Positions 1-5,121 of a DNA stretch of 6,672 bases are shown here, in pieces. The stretch is taken from NCBI GenBank assembly GCA_030667105.1, contig DAOUWN010000123.1:1-6672 (forward strand), written 5' to 3'. Positions within the stretch are counted from its first letter, which is position 1; every line of letters begins with the position of its first letter. This stretch comes from Deltaproteobacteria bacterium. Lineage in GTDB: Bacteria; Desulfobacterota; Desulfobacteria; C00003060. Below the pieces are notes generated by a model that was not told the DNA's origin, made no database searches, and was given only the letters and a program-made list of their open reading frames with translations. A program made the translations under genes and the position numbers.

Positions 1-66
1 ATCTTGGCCGACAACCTCTTCAAAGGTCTGTGGCCGATATCTTCGTGCGAGTACAAGATAAGACAT
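1..66 (-). CDS. dnaX: DNA polymerase III subunit gamma/tau, N-terminal fragment (cut by window edge)
   Basis: Read on the minus strand from the ATG at 66-64, the window's first bases encode MSYLVLARRYRPQTFEEVVG followed by QD. This is the highly conserved opening of bacterial DnaX, the clamp-loader ATPase of the replicative polymerase. Only 22 codons are present, and the gene continues to the left of the window. The RYRPQTFEEVVGQ stretch is the family's N-terminal signature just before the AAA+ core; the Walker motifs lie outside. No strong Shine-Dalgarno is visible just upstream. A same-strand tRNA-Ser lies about 95 bases upstream, so dnaX may be transcribed partly by read-through from the tRNA promoter. 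Identification rests on the short but very characteristic N-terminus. Confidence 0.9.
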   Translation of the reverse strand, partial: MSYLVLARRYRPQTFEEVVGQD

Positions 67-110
67 GTTTCAGTTTAAGTTTTTCAAAGAGATTTTGTAA
101 GCGTTCGCAG

Positions 111-153
111 GTTCAACGGTTCAGGGTTCCGGGTTGACCCTGAACCCGTGAAC
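111..153. repeat. Imperfect 18-bp inverted repeat (intergenic palindrome)
   Basis: The left arm GTTCAACGGTTCAGGGTT (111-128) and the right arm (136-153) are reverse complements at 15 of 18 positions, with one mismatch that would be a G-U wobble in RNA. A 7-base loop separates them. The element lies between the 3' end of the minus-strand tRNA-Ser and the dnaX start. In RNA it would form a stable hairpin, but no T-run follows on either strand, so it is not a classic intrinsic terminator. The internal GTTCA/GGGTT motif repetition resembles degenerate intergenic repeat units. Possible roles are tRNA 3' processing, attenuation before dnaX, or none. Confidence 0.65.
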
Positions 154-161
154 GGTTACCG

Positions 162-255
162 TGGCGGAGAGAGAGGGATTCGAACCCTCGGTACCGCTTT
201 TGGCAGTACACACGATTTCCAGTCGTGCTCCTTCAGCCAGCTCGGACATCTCTCC
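162..255 (-). tRNA. tRNA-Ser (anticodon GGA)
   Basis: The minus strand folds as a complete type II tRNA. The acceptor stem GGAGAGA (255-249) pairs with TCTCTCC (172-166), followed by discriminator G (165) and an encoded CCA (164-162). The anticodon loop is CTGGAAA, with GGA at 220-218 reading UCC and UCU. The long variable arm has a 7-bp stem (GTACTGC with GCGGTAC, loop CAAAA), which is diagnostic of serine or leucine tRNA, and the T loop is TTCGAAT. A TTGACA promoter lies just upstream. It points toward dnaX. Confidence 0.97.
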
Positions 256-309
256 GGGACTACGCTTGACGGCTTCGTAAATCCCGTATTCAAAAACAGT
301 GTATACGGA

Positions 310-339
310 CTAATAGCCTCTGAACTATGGTTTTGTCAA
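310..339 (-). promoter_or_regulatory. Sigma70-type promoter for tRNA-Ser(GGA)
   Basis: On the minus strand a perfect TTGACA (-35, 339-334) is followed by 18 bases and TATTAG (-10, 315-310; four of six consensus bases). Transcription would begin near 303, about 48 bases before the mature tRNA 5' end. The -10 element and the bases after it (TATTAGTCCGT) are almost identical to those of the second tRNA-Ser promoter in this window, which supports both calls. Confidence 0.6.
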
Positions 340-396
340 GGGCAGCGTTCGATCGACTTTGACGTTGCCCTGAGCCCTATACCTCGCCCCTTGACA
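334..396. promoter_or_regulatory. Divergent control region with nested inverted repeats
   Basis: The outer arms TGTCAAGGG (334-342) and CCCTTGACA (388-396) are exact reverse complements and contain the -35 boxes of the two divergent promoters. Nested inside is AGGGCAGCGT (339-348) against ACGTTGCCCT (362-371), which pairs at 9 of 10 positions plus one wobble. The centre includes CGATCG. The symmetry could be an operator shared by the tRNA and the ECF operon, or it may simply follow from two back-to-back TTGACA promoters. No regulator family is recognised. Confidence 0.4.
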
Positions 397-420
397 GACG
401 CCTTCTAACGCAGTTAGTAT
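391..420 (+). promoter_or_regulatory. Sigma70-type promoter for the cbiQO operon
   Basis: A perfect TTGACA (391-396), an 18-base spacer and TAGTAT (415-420; four of six bases) face the ECF genes. The predicted start near 427 gives an untranslated leader of about 190 bases before the cbiQ ATG. Consensus quality and placement back-to-back with the tRNA promoter are the support; there is no experimental evidence. Confidence 0.55.
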
Positions 421-617
421 GCGTACATCAAAAATGAGCTGCTGAAGCCGCTCGCTCTCCCCGGTAGAAACCAAGATTTTGGACTTCAACTTTCAAAGGT
501 CTCCAGGCGTTCTCATGGCAGGCACGGCTCTCACAGCAAGAGGCGGCGCTGTTGCCCTGAAGGGCCTTGATCAAGAAAAAAAATCCTTCCGTCCGGCGAA
601 CAAAAGGGTAGCAGCAG
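421..617 (+). other. Long leader of the cbiQO operon, function unclear
   Basis: Apart from a doubtful short ORF (515-625), this stretch holds no recognisable gene. I looked for a cobalamin riboswitch, since cobalt importers are often controlled by one, and do not see the B12-box or core motifs. Small potential hairpins are present: CCAAGATTTTGG (471-482), GCCCTGAAGGGC (555-566) and the palindrome TTGATCAA. CTGCTG at 439-444 is complementary to CAGCAG at 612-617, immediately before the cbiQ start, so the leader could in principle mask that start. There is no terminator-like hairpin with a T-run. Confidence 0.4.
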
Positions 618-625
618 ATGATTGA
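515..625 (+). CDS. Possible 36-residue ORF overlapping the cbiQ start (doubtful)
   Basis: An open frame from the ATG at 515 encodes 36 residues starting MAGTALTARGGAVALKGL and ending RVAADD. Its TGA (623-625) lies just inside cbiQ, whose ATG is at 618, so the two would be translationally coupled. The frame is open upstream to a stop at 443-445. The peptide has no membrane segment and does not resemble CbiN, CbiM or any family I know. The ribosome site is poor, with AAAGG about 15 bases upstream. It may be a coupling leader peptide, the decayed end of a lost upstream gene, or chance. The overlap with cbiQ is the only real argument for it. Confidence 0.22.
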   Translation: MAGTALTARGGAVALKGLDQEKKSFRPANKRVAADD

Positions 626-1373
626 AGAGTTGGCCGGGGGTGACTCCCTGATCCGGCGTCTTGATCCCCGTGTAAAGATCGTTGTGGTGTTTCTTTTCTC
701 CATTGCCGTGGCTGTCTCAAACCGATTTGTGGTCCTGATGTTGGCCCTGGGTTTGGGCATCTGTATTGTATTGGCGGCCAGGTTGCCCATAAAGCAGCTT
801 GTGCGTCGTCTCGTTCCTGTCAATATGTTCATCATACTTCTGTGGTTTTTTCTTCCCTTTACTTTTGAAGGTGAGCCTCTTTTTTCGGTCGGTCCGCTGG
901 TGGGTACTCATGAGGGCGTGTTATACGCCGCCCGGATCAGCATTAAATCGAATGCGATCATGGTTATGTTGATCGCTCTCGTTGCCTCAACGTCAATCCT
1001 GACCTTGGGCCATGCCATGCATGAACTGAGGGTGCCCAAAAAGATCGTTCACCTCTTTTTCTTCACTTATCGTTACATTCATGTCATACATCGGGAGTAT
1101 CTCAGGCTGGTGAGCGCCATGAAGGTTCGAGGCTTCCGTCCTGGAACCAATGTGCACACCTATAAGACCTTTGCCTACCTAGTCGGGATGCTTCTGGTCA
1201 GGAGTTCCGACCGGGCGGAAAGAGTGCACAATGCCATGCTGTGTCGAGGCTTCAGTGGGAATCTATATAGTCTTAGCGAGTTCTCCCTTAAAACCAGGGA
1301 TATGATTTCCCTTATCTTGATGCTCGCTTTGATCCTGGCATTGGGGGTATTGGAATGGACAAAAATAGCCTGA
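618..1373 (+). CDS. cbiQ: ECF transporter transmembrane component CbiQ/EcfT (probable cobalt/nickel)
   Basis: This is the integral membrane T component of an energy-coupling factor importer. It links the substrate-binding S component to the ATPase so that ATP hydrolysis drives uptake across the inner membrane. The 251-residue length fits the family. The opening DSLIRRLDPRVKI (residues 9-21) is typical CbiQ. Hydrophobic segments lie near 21-54, 66-82, 110-130, 182-195 and 229-246. The two coupling-helix signatures are present as AMKVRGF (167-173) and AMLCRGF (206-212), with the Arg-Gly pairs that contact the ATPase grooves. AAAAGGG (602-608), 9 bases before the ATG, supports the start. The 3' end overlaps cbiO by 19 bases, so the two are co-translated. 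No CbiM/NikM or CbiN gene is in the window, so the metal specificity is inferred from family resemblance and the His-rich tail of CbiO. Confidence 0.92.
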   Translation: MIEELAGGDSLIRRLDPRVKIVVVFLFSIAVAVSNRFVVLMLALGLGICIVLAARLPIKQLVRRLVPVNMFIILLWFFLPFTFEGEPLFSVGPLVGTHEGVLYAARISIKSNAIMVMLIALVASTSILTLGHAMHELRVPKKIVHLFFFTYRYIHVIHREYLRLVSAMKVRGFRPGTNVHTYKTFAYLVGMLLVRSSDRAERVHNAMLCRGFSGNLYSLSEFSLKTRDMISLILMLALILALGVLEWTKIA

Positions 1374-2089
1374 TCATCAATCTCGAGGATATATCCTTTG
1401 GCTATCCGGGTCGCCCTCCAACACTTGACAAGCTTAACTTACGATTGGGTCAGGGCGACCGGATGGGCTTGATTGGGCCGAACGGGAGTGGGAAAACCAC
1501 GCTGTTTCATATTATCGTAGGACTCTTAAGGCCATCTTCCGGCAGGATCGAGATCTTCGGCACGCCCCTGAAGGGGGAAAAAGACTTTAGAGTTGTCCGT
1601 CAAAAAATCGGCTTTCTTTTTCAAGATGCTGACGACCAGTTGTTTAGCCCCACAGTTCTTGAGGATGTTGCCTTCGGCCCGTTAAATCTGGGCAAGTCAC
1701 AGAACGAGGCCAAAGCTATTGCGCAAAGGACATTGGACTCCCTGGGGTTGGCTGGGTTTGAGGACAGGATAACGCACAAGCTATCCGGGGGGGAAAAGAG
1801 ACTTGTCTCTTTGGCCACGGTCCTGGCCATGGAACCAGAGGTATTGCTTCTCGATGAGCCAAGCACAGGTCTTGATGAGACAACGGAAAAAAAGACCGTT
1901 GATATTCTGAAGGGCCTTGACTTATCCTATATTGTTGTGTCCCACAATGTTGACTTCCTCATGGAGACGACCGACTATATCGAGTGTATGGTCAACGGAA
2001 AGATTATGGTCAACGACGAACGTATTCCCCACAGCCATATTCATATCCACGAGTACGGCAGACACCGCCATGACCATAGTCGAAAATAG
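1355..2089 (+). CDS. cbiO: ECF transporter ATPase CbiO (cobalt/nickel type) with His-rich tail
   Basis: This is the cytoplasmic ATP-binding subunit that powers the CbiQ-containing importer. All ABC motifs are intact in 244 residues: Walker A GPNGSGKTT (41-49), Q-loop Q90 within the CbiO-like FQDADDQLF (89-97), signature LSGGEK (143-148), Walker B LLLDEP (164-169), D-loop TGLD (171-174) and the switch histidine H197. The tail HSHIHIHEYGRHRHDH (226-241) has seven histidines in 16 residues, suggesting metal binding and supporting Ni/Co as substrate. GGGGG (1343-1347) lies 7 bases before the ATG, inside the end of cbiQ. As the only ATPase gene here it would act as a homodimer, as is usual for CbiMNQO-type systems. 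The first ATG in frame fits the family start. Confidence 0.93.
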   Translation: MDKNSLIINLEDISFGYPGRPPTLDKLNLRLGQGDRMGLIGPNGSGKTTLFHIIVGLLRPSSGRIEIFGTPLKGEKDFRVVRQKIGFLFQDADDQLFSPTVLEDVAFGPLNLGKSQNEAKAIAQRTLDSLGLAGFEDRITHKLSGGEKRLVSLATVLAMEPEVLLLDEPSTGLDETTEKKTVDILKGLDLSYIVVSHNVDFLMETTDYIECMVNGKIMVNDERIPHSHIHIHEYGRHRHDHSRK

Positions 2090-2174
2090 TCCGCCTGCGG
2101 CGGATTATAAGGACTTTGGTGTTACGCCTGAGATTTTCGAAGAATTGATCGGTAAAGTGGGACTAGGTAGGTGA
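2070..2174 (+). CDS. Possible 34-residue ORF overlapping the cbiO end (doubtful)
   Basis: An ATG at 2070, inside the last codons of cbiO, opens a frame that runs 85 bases past the cbiO stop to a TGA at 2172-2174. The peptide begins MTIVENSPPAADYKDFGVTP and ends EIFEELIGKVGLGR. It is soluble, acidic in the middle, and has a helix-like EIFEELIGK stretch. The composition looks more protein-like than most chance frames, and the 20-base overlap fits coupled translation. Against it are its size, the lack of a clear ribosome site and a hairpin that crosses it. I do not recognise a family. It could be a small accessory peptide of the transporter, or non-coding. Confidence 0.28.
   Translation: MTIVENSPPAADYKDFGVTPEIFEELIGKVGLGR
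2086..2108 (+). terminator. Hairpin at the cbiO stop, weak terminator candidate
   Basis: TCCGCC (2090-2095), loop TGC and GGCGGA (2099-2104) form a perfect 6-bp stem. It extends outward through three A-T pairs and a G-T wobble to about 10 bp, starting at the cbiO stop codon. Only TTAT follows, so as an intrinsic terminator it is poor on this strand. It may stabilise the mRNA end, or limit read-through toward the opposing tRNA gene. Confidence 0.35.
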
Positions 2175-2180
2175 AAAGAT

Positions 2181-2273
2181 TGGCGGAGAGGGTGGGATTC
2201 GAACCCACGATCCCGTTTTTAACAGGATACCGCTTTTCGAGAGCGGGGCCTTCAGCCGCTCGGCCACCTCTCC
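2181..2273 (-). tRNA. tRNA-Ser (anticodon CGA)
   Basis: This is a complete type II tRNA on the minus strand. The acceptor stem GGAGAGG (2273-2267) pairs with CCTCTCC (2191-2185), followed by discriminator G (2184) and encoded CCA (2183-2181). The anticodon stem CCGCT/AGCGG holds the loop CTCGAAA, with anticodon CGA (2239-2237) reading UCG. The long variable arm has a 7-bp stem (ATCCTGT with ACGGGAT, loop TAAAA), as expected for serine. The T loop is TTCGAAT. A strong promoter lies about 40 bases upstream. It is convergent with cbiO. Confidence 0.97.
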
Positions 2274-2311
2274 ACACGCGCAAAGAAATGCCTAATTTCA
2301 CAACCAACGGA

Positions 2312-2340
2312 TTAATAACCCTTTTGGCAGGCACTGTCAA
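2312..2340 (-). promoter_or_regulatory. Sigma70-type promoter for tRNA-Ser(CGA)
   Basis: On the minus strand a perfect TTGACA (2340-2335), a 17-base spacer and TATTAA (2317-2312) give the best-spaced promoter next to either tRNA. Transcription would start near 2305, about 30 bases before the mature 5' end. The TATTAATCCGT stretch matches the other tRNA-Ser promoter at 10 of 11 positions. Confidence 0.65.
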
Positions 2341-2506
2341 TATTCCCAGATCAAGATTTAGAGCTTGCAGAAGGTGTCCCTTTCTAGTAACAAATTTTAC
2401 TTCGTATCGGACAGCCTCCTGGCGCCAAGCCGCAACAGTGTGTTTTATCTAGGTTACGGTCCTATGATGTCCAAAAAATTATTATGAGATTGGATGAGTT
2501 TTCACT

Positions 2507-3841
2507 ATGGCCACAATTGCACCTTTTCGGGGGATTTTTTACAATCGTGAGAAGATTCTGGATTTAAGGGATGTAATCACCCCGCCTTACGATGTGATAT
2601 CAGAACGGCAGCGGCAGGAGTACTTCAAGAGGCATCCTCAAAACATAATTCGCTTGATTCTGAGCAAAGGAGACTCTCAGGACACCAACCACGACAATCG
2701 TTATACACGAGCGGCCGAGTGTTTTCGAAATTGGCTCAGCCAAGGGATACTAACGCAGGATACGGAGCCAGCCATATATTTGACGGAAGTTGATTATGAC
2801 GTCGAGGACGTCGTACGTACCCGTTTTGGAATCATTGCGCTGGTGCAACTTGAGGATTTTGAAAAGGGGAATATCCTCCCTCATGAGAAGACCTTCTCGG
2901 CCACTAAAGCAGACCGTCTCAGACTCATGCAAGCGTGCAAAGCGAATTTCAGTCCAATCTTTTCTCTGTTTTCAGATCTGGATGGAGAGATCGTTGGCCG
3001 CCTTCGATCATGCATAAAGGGGATAAAGCCCGACTTCGAATTTAAAGAACTGATCGGATCCCGTCACCGACTCTGGCACGTAACGGATCAACGGATTCAC
3101 AAAAAGATACAACAAAAGCTGTATGACAAGCCCCTTTACATTGCTGACGGACACCACCGTTATGAGACGGCTCTCAATTTCAGAAACCAGACCGTGGCAA
3201 AGTCCGGTGCACTTGATCCCAAGGCGGCTTGCAATTTTGTGATGATGTATCTTTGCAGCATGCACGACCCTGGCTTGACTATACGTCCGGTGCATCGTCT
3301 CCTTTCCCATGTGCCGCAACATGTCATGGACGGCTTTGCGGAAAAAGCCCATGTCTACTTCGATATAGAGACCCTGCAGTTTGAGGCTGCTGACCGTGCG
3401 GAGGTTCTTGCGGGATTCCTGGCAAAGATCAGGGCAGGGGCTGAAAGCAGGGTCATTGGAGCTGTCCTTCGAGGCCACAGAGTCTTTTACGTTCTTCAGA
3501 TCAGAGAAGGGATCATGGACAGGCTTTTTGACGGACAGGTCCCGGTACCTCTCAGAAAGCTTGATGTTACCATTGCCACGAAACTCGTGTTTCAAAAGAT
3601 CTTTGACCTTGACGATGCTGCCCTGGATGATGAGAGGCGCATTTTGTACACGAGCCGGACCGAAAAAGCCCTTGAAGCTGTCAGTGCCGGGAAATGTGAA
3701 GTTGCTCTCATCCTTAATCCCACCAGGCTATCCAATGTGGAAGAGATCTCAAAATTAGGTCTTACCATGCCACGCAAATCGACCTATTTCTATCCGAAAG
3801 TTATGAGCGGTCTTGTCATCAACAAGATTGGTGATTACTGA
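2507..3841 (+). CDS. DUF1015 family protein (COG4198), function unassigned
   Basis: This is a full-length member of the DUF1015 family: 444 residues, soluble, with no signal peptide or membrane segment. Family landmarks in order are IAPFRG near the start (4-9), ITPPYDVI (24-31), LPHEKTF (124-130), NFSPIFSLF (147-155), the very conserved YIADGHHRYETA (211-222) and TIRPVHR (258-264). The clustered His, Asp, Glu and Arg residues in HEKT and ADGHHRYE look like an active site, but I cannot name the reaction. The ATG follows GGATGA (2492-2497) at a 9-base spacing, and no in-frame earlier ATG is close by. The stop is 10 bases before the methyltransferase gene, so the two are probably co-transcribed. 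No convincing promoter was found in the 166 bases between the tRNA promoter and this start. Confidence 0.88.
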   Translation: MATIAPFRGIFYNREKILDLRDVITPPYDVISERQRQEYFKRHPQNIIRLILSKGDSQDTNHDNRYTRAAECFRNWLSQGILTQDTEPAIYLTEVDYDVEDVVRTRFGIIALVQLEDFEKGNILPHEKTFSATKADRLRLMQACKANFSPIFSLFSDLDGEIVGRLRSCIKGIKPDFEFKELIGSRHRLWHVTDQRIHKKIQQKLYDKPLYIADGHHRYETALNFRNQTVAKSGALDPKAACNFVMMYLCSMHDPGLTIRPVHRLLSHVPQHVMDGFAEKAHVYFDIETLQFEAADRAEVLAGFLAKIRAGAESRVIGAVLRGHRVFYVLQIREGIMDRLFDGQVPVPLRKLDVTIATKLVFQKIFDLDDAALDDERRILYTSRTEKALEAVSAGKCEVALILNPTRLSNVEEISKLGLTMPRKSTYFYPKVMSGLVINKIGDY

Positions 3842-3851
3842 CCAGTAAGCC

Positions 3852-4568
3852 ATGATCACGACAGAGAGCCTGTTTCAAGGTCGCCTGAAAATACGTCAGA
3901 GAAAAAAAGGTTACAGATTCTCTGTTGATACGGCCATACTGGCCCATCATGTTGACTTGAAGGACACGGATACGGCAGTCGATCTGGGCGCCGGCTGTGG
4001 AATTATCTCCATAATCCTTGCCCATAGGGTTCCTTCAGCGCGCCTTTACGGGATTGAGATTCAAAGAGATCTTGCTGAGCTTGCTACAGCGAATGTGCGG
4101 CTAAATGACATGGAAGATCGAATTACTATTGTGCACCGGGACATGAGGGATTTCAGATCCTATCTGAGGCCAGGTGGGGCCGATGTCGTCTTCAGTAACC
4201 CGCCCTATCGCAGGTTCCTGTCAGGCCGAGTGTGCCACAATCGCGAGCGGGCTGTAGCCCGGCATGAGATAACAGTTTCTCTTTCTGATGTAATATCTGT
4301 GGCGGAAAAACTCCTCAGACCATCAGGTCGGCTGTTCGTCGTTTATCCTGCGGAACGTGCTACGGATCTTATCACGCAGATGCGAGCTTTCAAGCTTGAG
4401 CCCAAGAGGCTGAGGCTGGTTCATTCCAGAAAACATTCAGAGGCTGAGCTGATTTTGGCTGAGGGATCGAAACATGGGAAACCCGGCGTAAAAGTCTCCC
4501 CGCCCCTTGTTGTGCACAAAACAGACGGAAGCTACACTGACGAGGTTAAAAAAATGATATCATTTTAG
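3852..4568 (+). CDS. trmN6: TrmN6-like N6-adenine methyltransferase (COG4123)
   Basis: This is a class I SAM-dependent methyltransferase of the YfiC/TrmN6 type. The E. coli member methylates N6 of A37 in tRNA1(Val). The 238-residue length is close to that enzyme's. The opening (FQGRLKIRQRKKGYRFSVDT, 8-27) is the family's N-terminal motif. The SAM-binding loop is DLGAGCG (44-50), the acidic ribose-binding residue is E69 in YGIE, and the catalytic NPPY sits at 116-119 followed by RR. The end PPLVVHKTDGSYTDEV is the usual COG4123 C-terminus. It starts 10 bases after the DUF1015 stop with no strong Shine-Dalgarno, which suggests coupling. The exact substrate is inferred; related enzymes modify other nucleic-acid or protein targets. 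A probable terminator follows. Confidence 0.88.
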   Translation: MITTESLFQGRLKIRQRKKGYRFSVDTAILAHHVDLKDTDTAVDLGAGCGIISIILAHRVPSARLYGIEIQRDLAELATANVRLNDMEDRITIVHRDMRDFRSYLRPGGADVVFSNPPYRRFLSGRVCHNRERAVARHEITVSLSDVISVAEKLLRPSGRLFVVYPAERATDLITQMRAFKLEPKRLRLVHSRKHSEAELILAEGSKHGKPGVKVSPPLVVHKTDGSYTDEVKKMISF

Positions 4569-4612
4569 GGGTATTGAAATTCCAAGAATCCAAATTACCT
4601 CCGGGTATAACC

Positions 4613-4644
4613 AAAGCCGCATCCCATGGGCTCGGTTTTTATTC
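4613..4644 (+). terminator. Probable intrinsic terminator after the methyltransferase gene
   Basis: AAAGCCG (4613-4619) pairs with CGGTTTT (4633-4639), including one G-T wobble, around a 13-base loop containing CCCATGGG. A T-rich tail, TTTTTATT (4636-4643), follows. It lies about 45 bases past the methyltransferase stop and reaches the stop codon of the convergent DUF721 gene, so it would end the DUF1015 operon. It is weaker for minus-strand transcription because no T-run follows there. Confidence 0.5.
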
Positions 4645-4959
4645 TATCGGCCCAATCTTAAACCGTATGTCCTTCACTGCCTCTCTTTCAAGGGCGTTGT
4701 TCAGCTTCTCCATCATTTCTGATTTCAAATACTGAAGCTGCTGCATCCACGGAGCGCTTGACACATTAACGAGAAGCAGTTTTCCCTTGATCGCCGCCGG
4801 GCGGGCGTTTTGAGCAATGACTGGACCAACCAGATCAGTCCATTGTTCCCAGAGCCTGTAGAGATCCAAGTCCACATCCAGACTTGAAGCCTTTAGAGCA
4901 TCCCTTAAGACGCCTCCGAGATGGGCCGGTCTGTCCATCCTTTTTCTTAGAACTCTCAT
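4639..4959 (-). CDS. DUF721 (DciA-like) protein
   Basis: This is a small soluble protein of the DUF721 family. DciA, the best-known member, helps load the replicative helicase DnaB in bacteria lacking DnaC or DnaI. The pattern is characteristic: HLGGVLRDAL, then LYRLWEQWTDLVGPVIAQNA, RPAAIKGKLLLVNVSSAPWM, QQLQYLKSEMMEKLN and a final VKDIRFKIG. The start is uncertain. The frame reaches back to a GTG at 4989, but a TTGACA-N17-TATGTA promoter overlaps that upstream part and would start RNA near 4964. I therefore prefer the ATG at 4959 (106 residues) or the ATG at 4938 (99 residues). The family is confident; a helicase-loader role is inferred. It is convergent with the methyltransferase gene and divergent from hflK. 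Confidence 0.8.
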   Translation of the reverse strand: MRVLRKRMDRPAHLGGVLRDALKASSLDVDLDLYRLWEQWTDLVGPVIAQNARPAAIKGKLLLVNVSSAPWMQQLQYLKSEMMEKLNNALEREAVKDIRFKIGPIE

Positions 4960-4970
4960 TACCGGGTCCA

Positions 4971-4999
4971 TACATAGTTGACCAAACACCTTGTGTCAA
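4971..4999 (-). promoter_or_regulatory. Candidate promoter for the DUF721 gene
   Basis: On the minus strand a perfect TTGACA (4999-4994) is followed by 17 bases and TATGTA (4976-4971; three of six consensus bases). The -35 and spacing are good but the -10 is weak. If real, transcription begins near 4964, which argues against the upstream GTG start of the gene. Confidence 0.4.
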
Positions 5000-5028
5000 C
5001 AAATCGGTATTCTCACGTGCGTTTTCCC

Positions 5029-5057
5029 TTGACTCAGTCAGATGGGGGGCGTATATT
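5029..5057 (+). promoter_or_regulatory. Sigma70-type promoter for hflKC
   Basis: TTGACT (5029-5034), a 17-base spacer and TATATT (5052-5057) match consensus at five of six positions each. Transcription would start near 5064, giving a leader of about 58 bases with AGGAGGG before hflK. The spacer carries a GGGGGG run (5043-5048). No heat-shock-type (sigma32) motif was recognised here. Confidence 0.65.
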
Positions 5058-5121
5058 GCGAATCGAGTTTGGGATAAGGGCTGTGTGAACCATAACACCA
5101 TAACAAAAACAGGAGGGACCG

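Noticed and set aside
148..408. 86-residue plus-strand open frame across the first tRNA-Ser
   Set aside because: It reads through a tRNA gene in antisense (GERGIRTLGTAF is a typical antisense-tRNA translation), so it is not a protein gene.
557..570. CTGAAGGGCCTTGA occurs exactly twice, here and at 1907-1920 within cbiO
   Set aside because: Fourteen bases with no extended similarity on either side; probably chance, not a duplication or attachment site.
421..617. Cobalamin riboswitch before cbiQO
   Set aside because: The B12-box and conserved core motifs expected of that class are not visible by eye.
428..835. 135-residue minus-strand open frame across the leader and cbiQ
   Set aside because: It overlaps the cbiQ coding region, and its basic, low-complexity translation looks like antisense of a membrane protein.
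162..2273. The two tRNA-Ser genes as attachment-site repeats of a mobile element
   Set aside because: Both tRNAs are intact and differ in sequence, the shared bases are those expected of any tRNA-Ser pair, and no integrase or transposase lies between them.
2171..2452. 93-residue plus-strand open frame across the second tRNA-Ser
   Set aside because: It starts with an antisense-tRNA translation (ERVGFEPTIPF), a frequent false gene call.
2341..2506. Promoter for the DUF1015 gene (TATGAT at 2463-2468)
   Set aside because: The -10-like box has no acceptable -35 at 16-18 bases, so I did not call it.
3008..3595. 195-residue minus-strand open frame inside the DUF1015 gene
   Set aside because: It lies wholly opposite a well-recognised conserved gene, and its translation shows no family features.
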